A stretch of 64,000 nucleotides of DNA from Corynebacterium guangdongense (lineage in GTDB: Bacteria; Actinomycetota; Actinomycetes; Mycobacteriales; Mycobacteriaceae): assembly GCF_030408915.1 (NCBI RefSeq), contig NZ_CP047654.1, forward strand, positions 1,736,001 through 1,800,000, written 5' to 3'. Below the pieces are notes generated by a model. That model was not told the DNA's origin. It saw only the letters and a list, made by a program, of their open reading frames with translations, and made no database searches. Shown in pieces: positions 63,262-64,000 of the stretch (its first letter is position 1; every line of letters begins with the position of its first letter). Made by a program: the position numbers and the translations under genes.

Positions 63262-63990
63262 CTAGACGGCGGAGGAGCAGAACTTCCAGCGACCGTCCTC
63301 ACGCAGGAAACGCATGACGGACGTGTCAGTCTGGCCACCGGACGTGACAGTGACGTCTGCGGAGGCCCTGTCGCCGGCGACACTGAGATTCTCGACCGCG
63401 TCGACGCTCGGCTGCGCCTGCTGGAACTGCGGGATCTGGTCGAGCGGCATGTCAGGAACGCCCTGGGTGTTGTGATTCGGATCCAGGTCCGACTGGGCCA
63501 GGACGGCCTCGCAGGTGTTGTTCGGCACGTACTGCACCAGACTGTTGAGCGTGGACTGCTCGTAAATGCCGCGGACCAGGCCGTTGATGGCGTCCGCGTC
63601 CTCCTGACTGGCCGGAACGCCGCCAGCGACAGGTTCCTGGACCACCCCCTCGAGCTGCTCACCCTCCTCGAAGGGGTTGGCGAGGGTCTGCTGTGCCCCG
63701 GCGTTGGCGCCCTGCGCGTTCGGGACGGTCGGCACTACGGTGCCCTTCCCCGACTTCGGGGTCGCAGAGGCCAGGGCCTCCTCATCTTCGGTCCCGTTGT
63801 CGCCGTCTTCGGGCCCGGCGGCGGATTCCTCCGGAGCCGCTTCGGGTGCCGACGTGCTGGTCACGGCGCTTGCCGAACCGGCTGCGGCGGTGGAGCTGGA
63901 GTCGGAGTCAGCCTCGTTGGACCCGCAGGCGACAAGCATCAGCGGGGCGGCGATCGCCAGGGCAGCGAACACCTTCTGGGCGGTCGGCAT
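63262..63990 (-). CDS. Putative lipoprotein, related to that at 59753
   Basis: A 242-residue lipoprotein with lipobox LVAC (FAALAIAAPLMLVAC). A Ser/Glu/Ala-rich linker is followed by a domain with Cys in NTCEAVLAQ and WKFCSS, and the pattern VAGDRASADVTVTSGG, matching the C-terminus of the lipoprotein at 59753-60535. This suggests a family duplication around the oxidoreductase gene. The start is at the window edge (ATG 63990). Confidence 0.78.
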   Translation of the reverse strand: MPTAQKVFAALAIAAPLMLVACGSNEADSDSSSTAAAGSASAVTSTSAPEAAPEESAAGPEDGDNGTEDEEALASATPKSGKGTVVPTVPNAQGANAGAQQTLANPFEEGEQLEGVVQEPVAGGVPASQEDADAINGLVRGIYEQSTLNSLVQYVPNNTCEAVLAQSDLDPNHNTQGVPDMPLDQIPQFQQAQPSVDAVENLSVAGDRASADVTVTSGGQTDTSVMRFLREDGRWKFCSSAV

Positions 63991-64000
63991 CGTCGAAACG

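Overview
The window is a high-GC actinobacterial chromosome segment, almost certainly from a Corynebacterium. The evidence is gene order: amtB-glnK, ftsY, smc, acyP, mutM, rnc, a YceD-family gene and a SepIVA homologue on one side, and hisDCB-hisH-hisA-impA-hisF-hisI, a Trp-associated membrane protein, trpC, lgt and pyk on the other. Both blocks match the mycobacterial and corynebacterial backbone. Coding density is high, many genes overlap by 1-11 bases, and no RNA genes, insertion sequences, CRISPR arrays or phage genes are visible.

Layout. 1-10100: nitrogen uptake and PII (amtB-glnK), SRP receptor ftsY with a long KAAAx repeat, smc, an unusual alpha/beta hydrolase with a glycine-rich hydrophobic segment, acylphosphatase and a small membrane protein. 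10148-18066: a Na+/alanine-type symporter and a fatty-acid cassette: a TetR regulator fused in frame to an acyl-CoA oxidase, divergent from thiolase, FabG4-type ketoreductase and MaoC-type dehydratase. 18063-21022: mutM-rnc-yceD-sepIVA. 21227-25103: a tightly coupled four-gene operon combining a partner-switching module (GAF-PP2C phosphatase, STAS protein, HATPase kinase) with a cellulose-synthase-like glycosyltransferase. This is the strongest candidate for an undescribed system. 25360-34754: alcohol dehydrogenase, a lipoprotein, glutamate dehydrogenase, a glycerate-kinase-like protein, a small PIIQ-starting protein, a GalT-like DUF4921 protein and glycogen phosphorylase with a histone-like lysine/alanine tail.

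35268-39442: nadA-nadB-nadC for de novo NAD synthesis, divergent from an NrtR/NdnR-type Nudix regulator, with a palindromic operator between them. 39518-42879: pyk, lgt, trpC. 43114-45485: an inserted pair on the opposite strand (DUF3558-type lipoprotein and a PPE/ESX-substrate-like Gly-rich protein) with a local drop in GC. 45486-58468: histidine biosynthesis on the minus strand, interrupted by an osmoprotectant ABC transporter (opuC type), a DinB-like protein and a rhodanese on the plus strand, and by an MFS exporter. 58626-63990: a YbjN-domain protein, two related lipoproteins, a cysteine-less HMA-like protein, a cytochrome b/molybdopterin oxidoreductase fusion and a DUF2567 membrane protein.

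All functions are inferred from reading sequence and translations. No database search was possible. Start codons were re-chosen from Shine-Dalgarno positions, signal peptides and family lengths.
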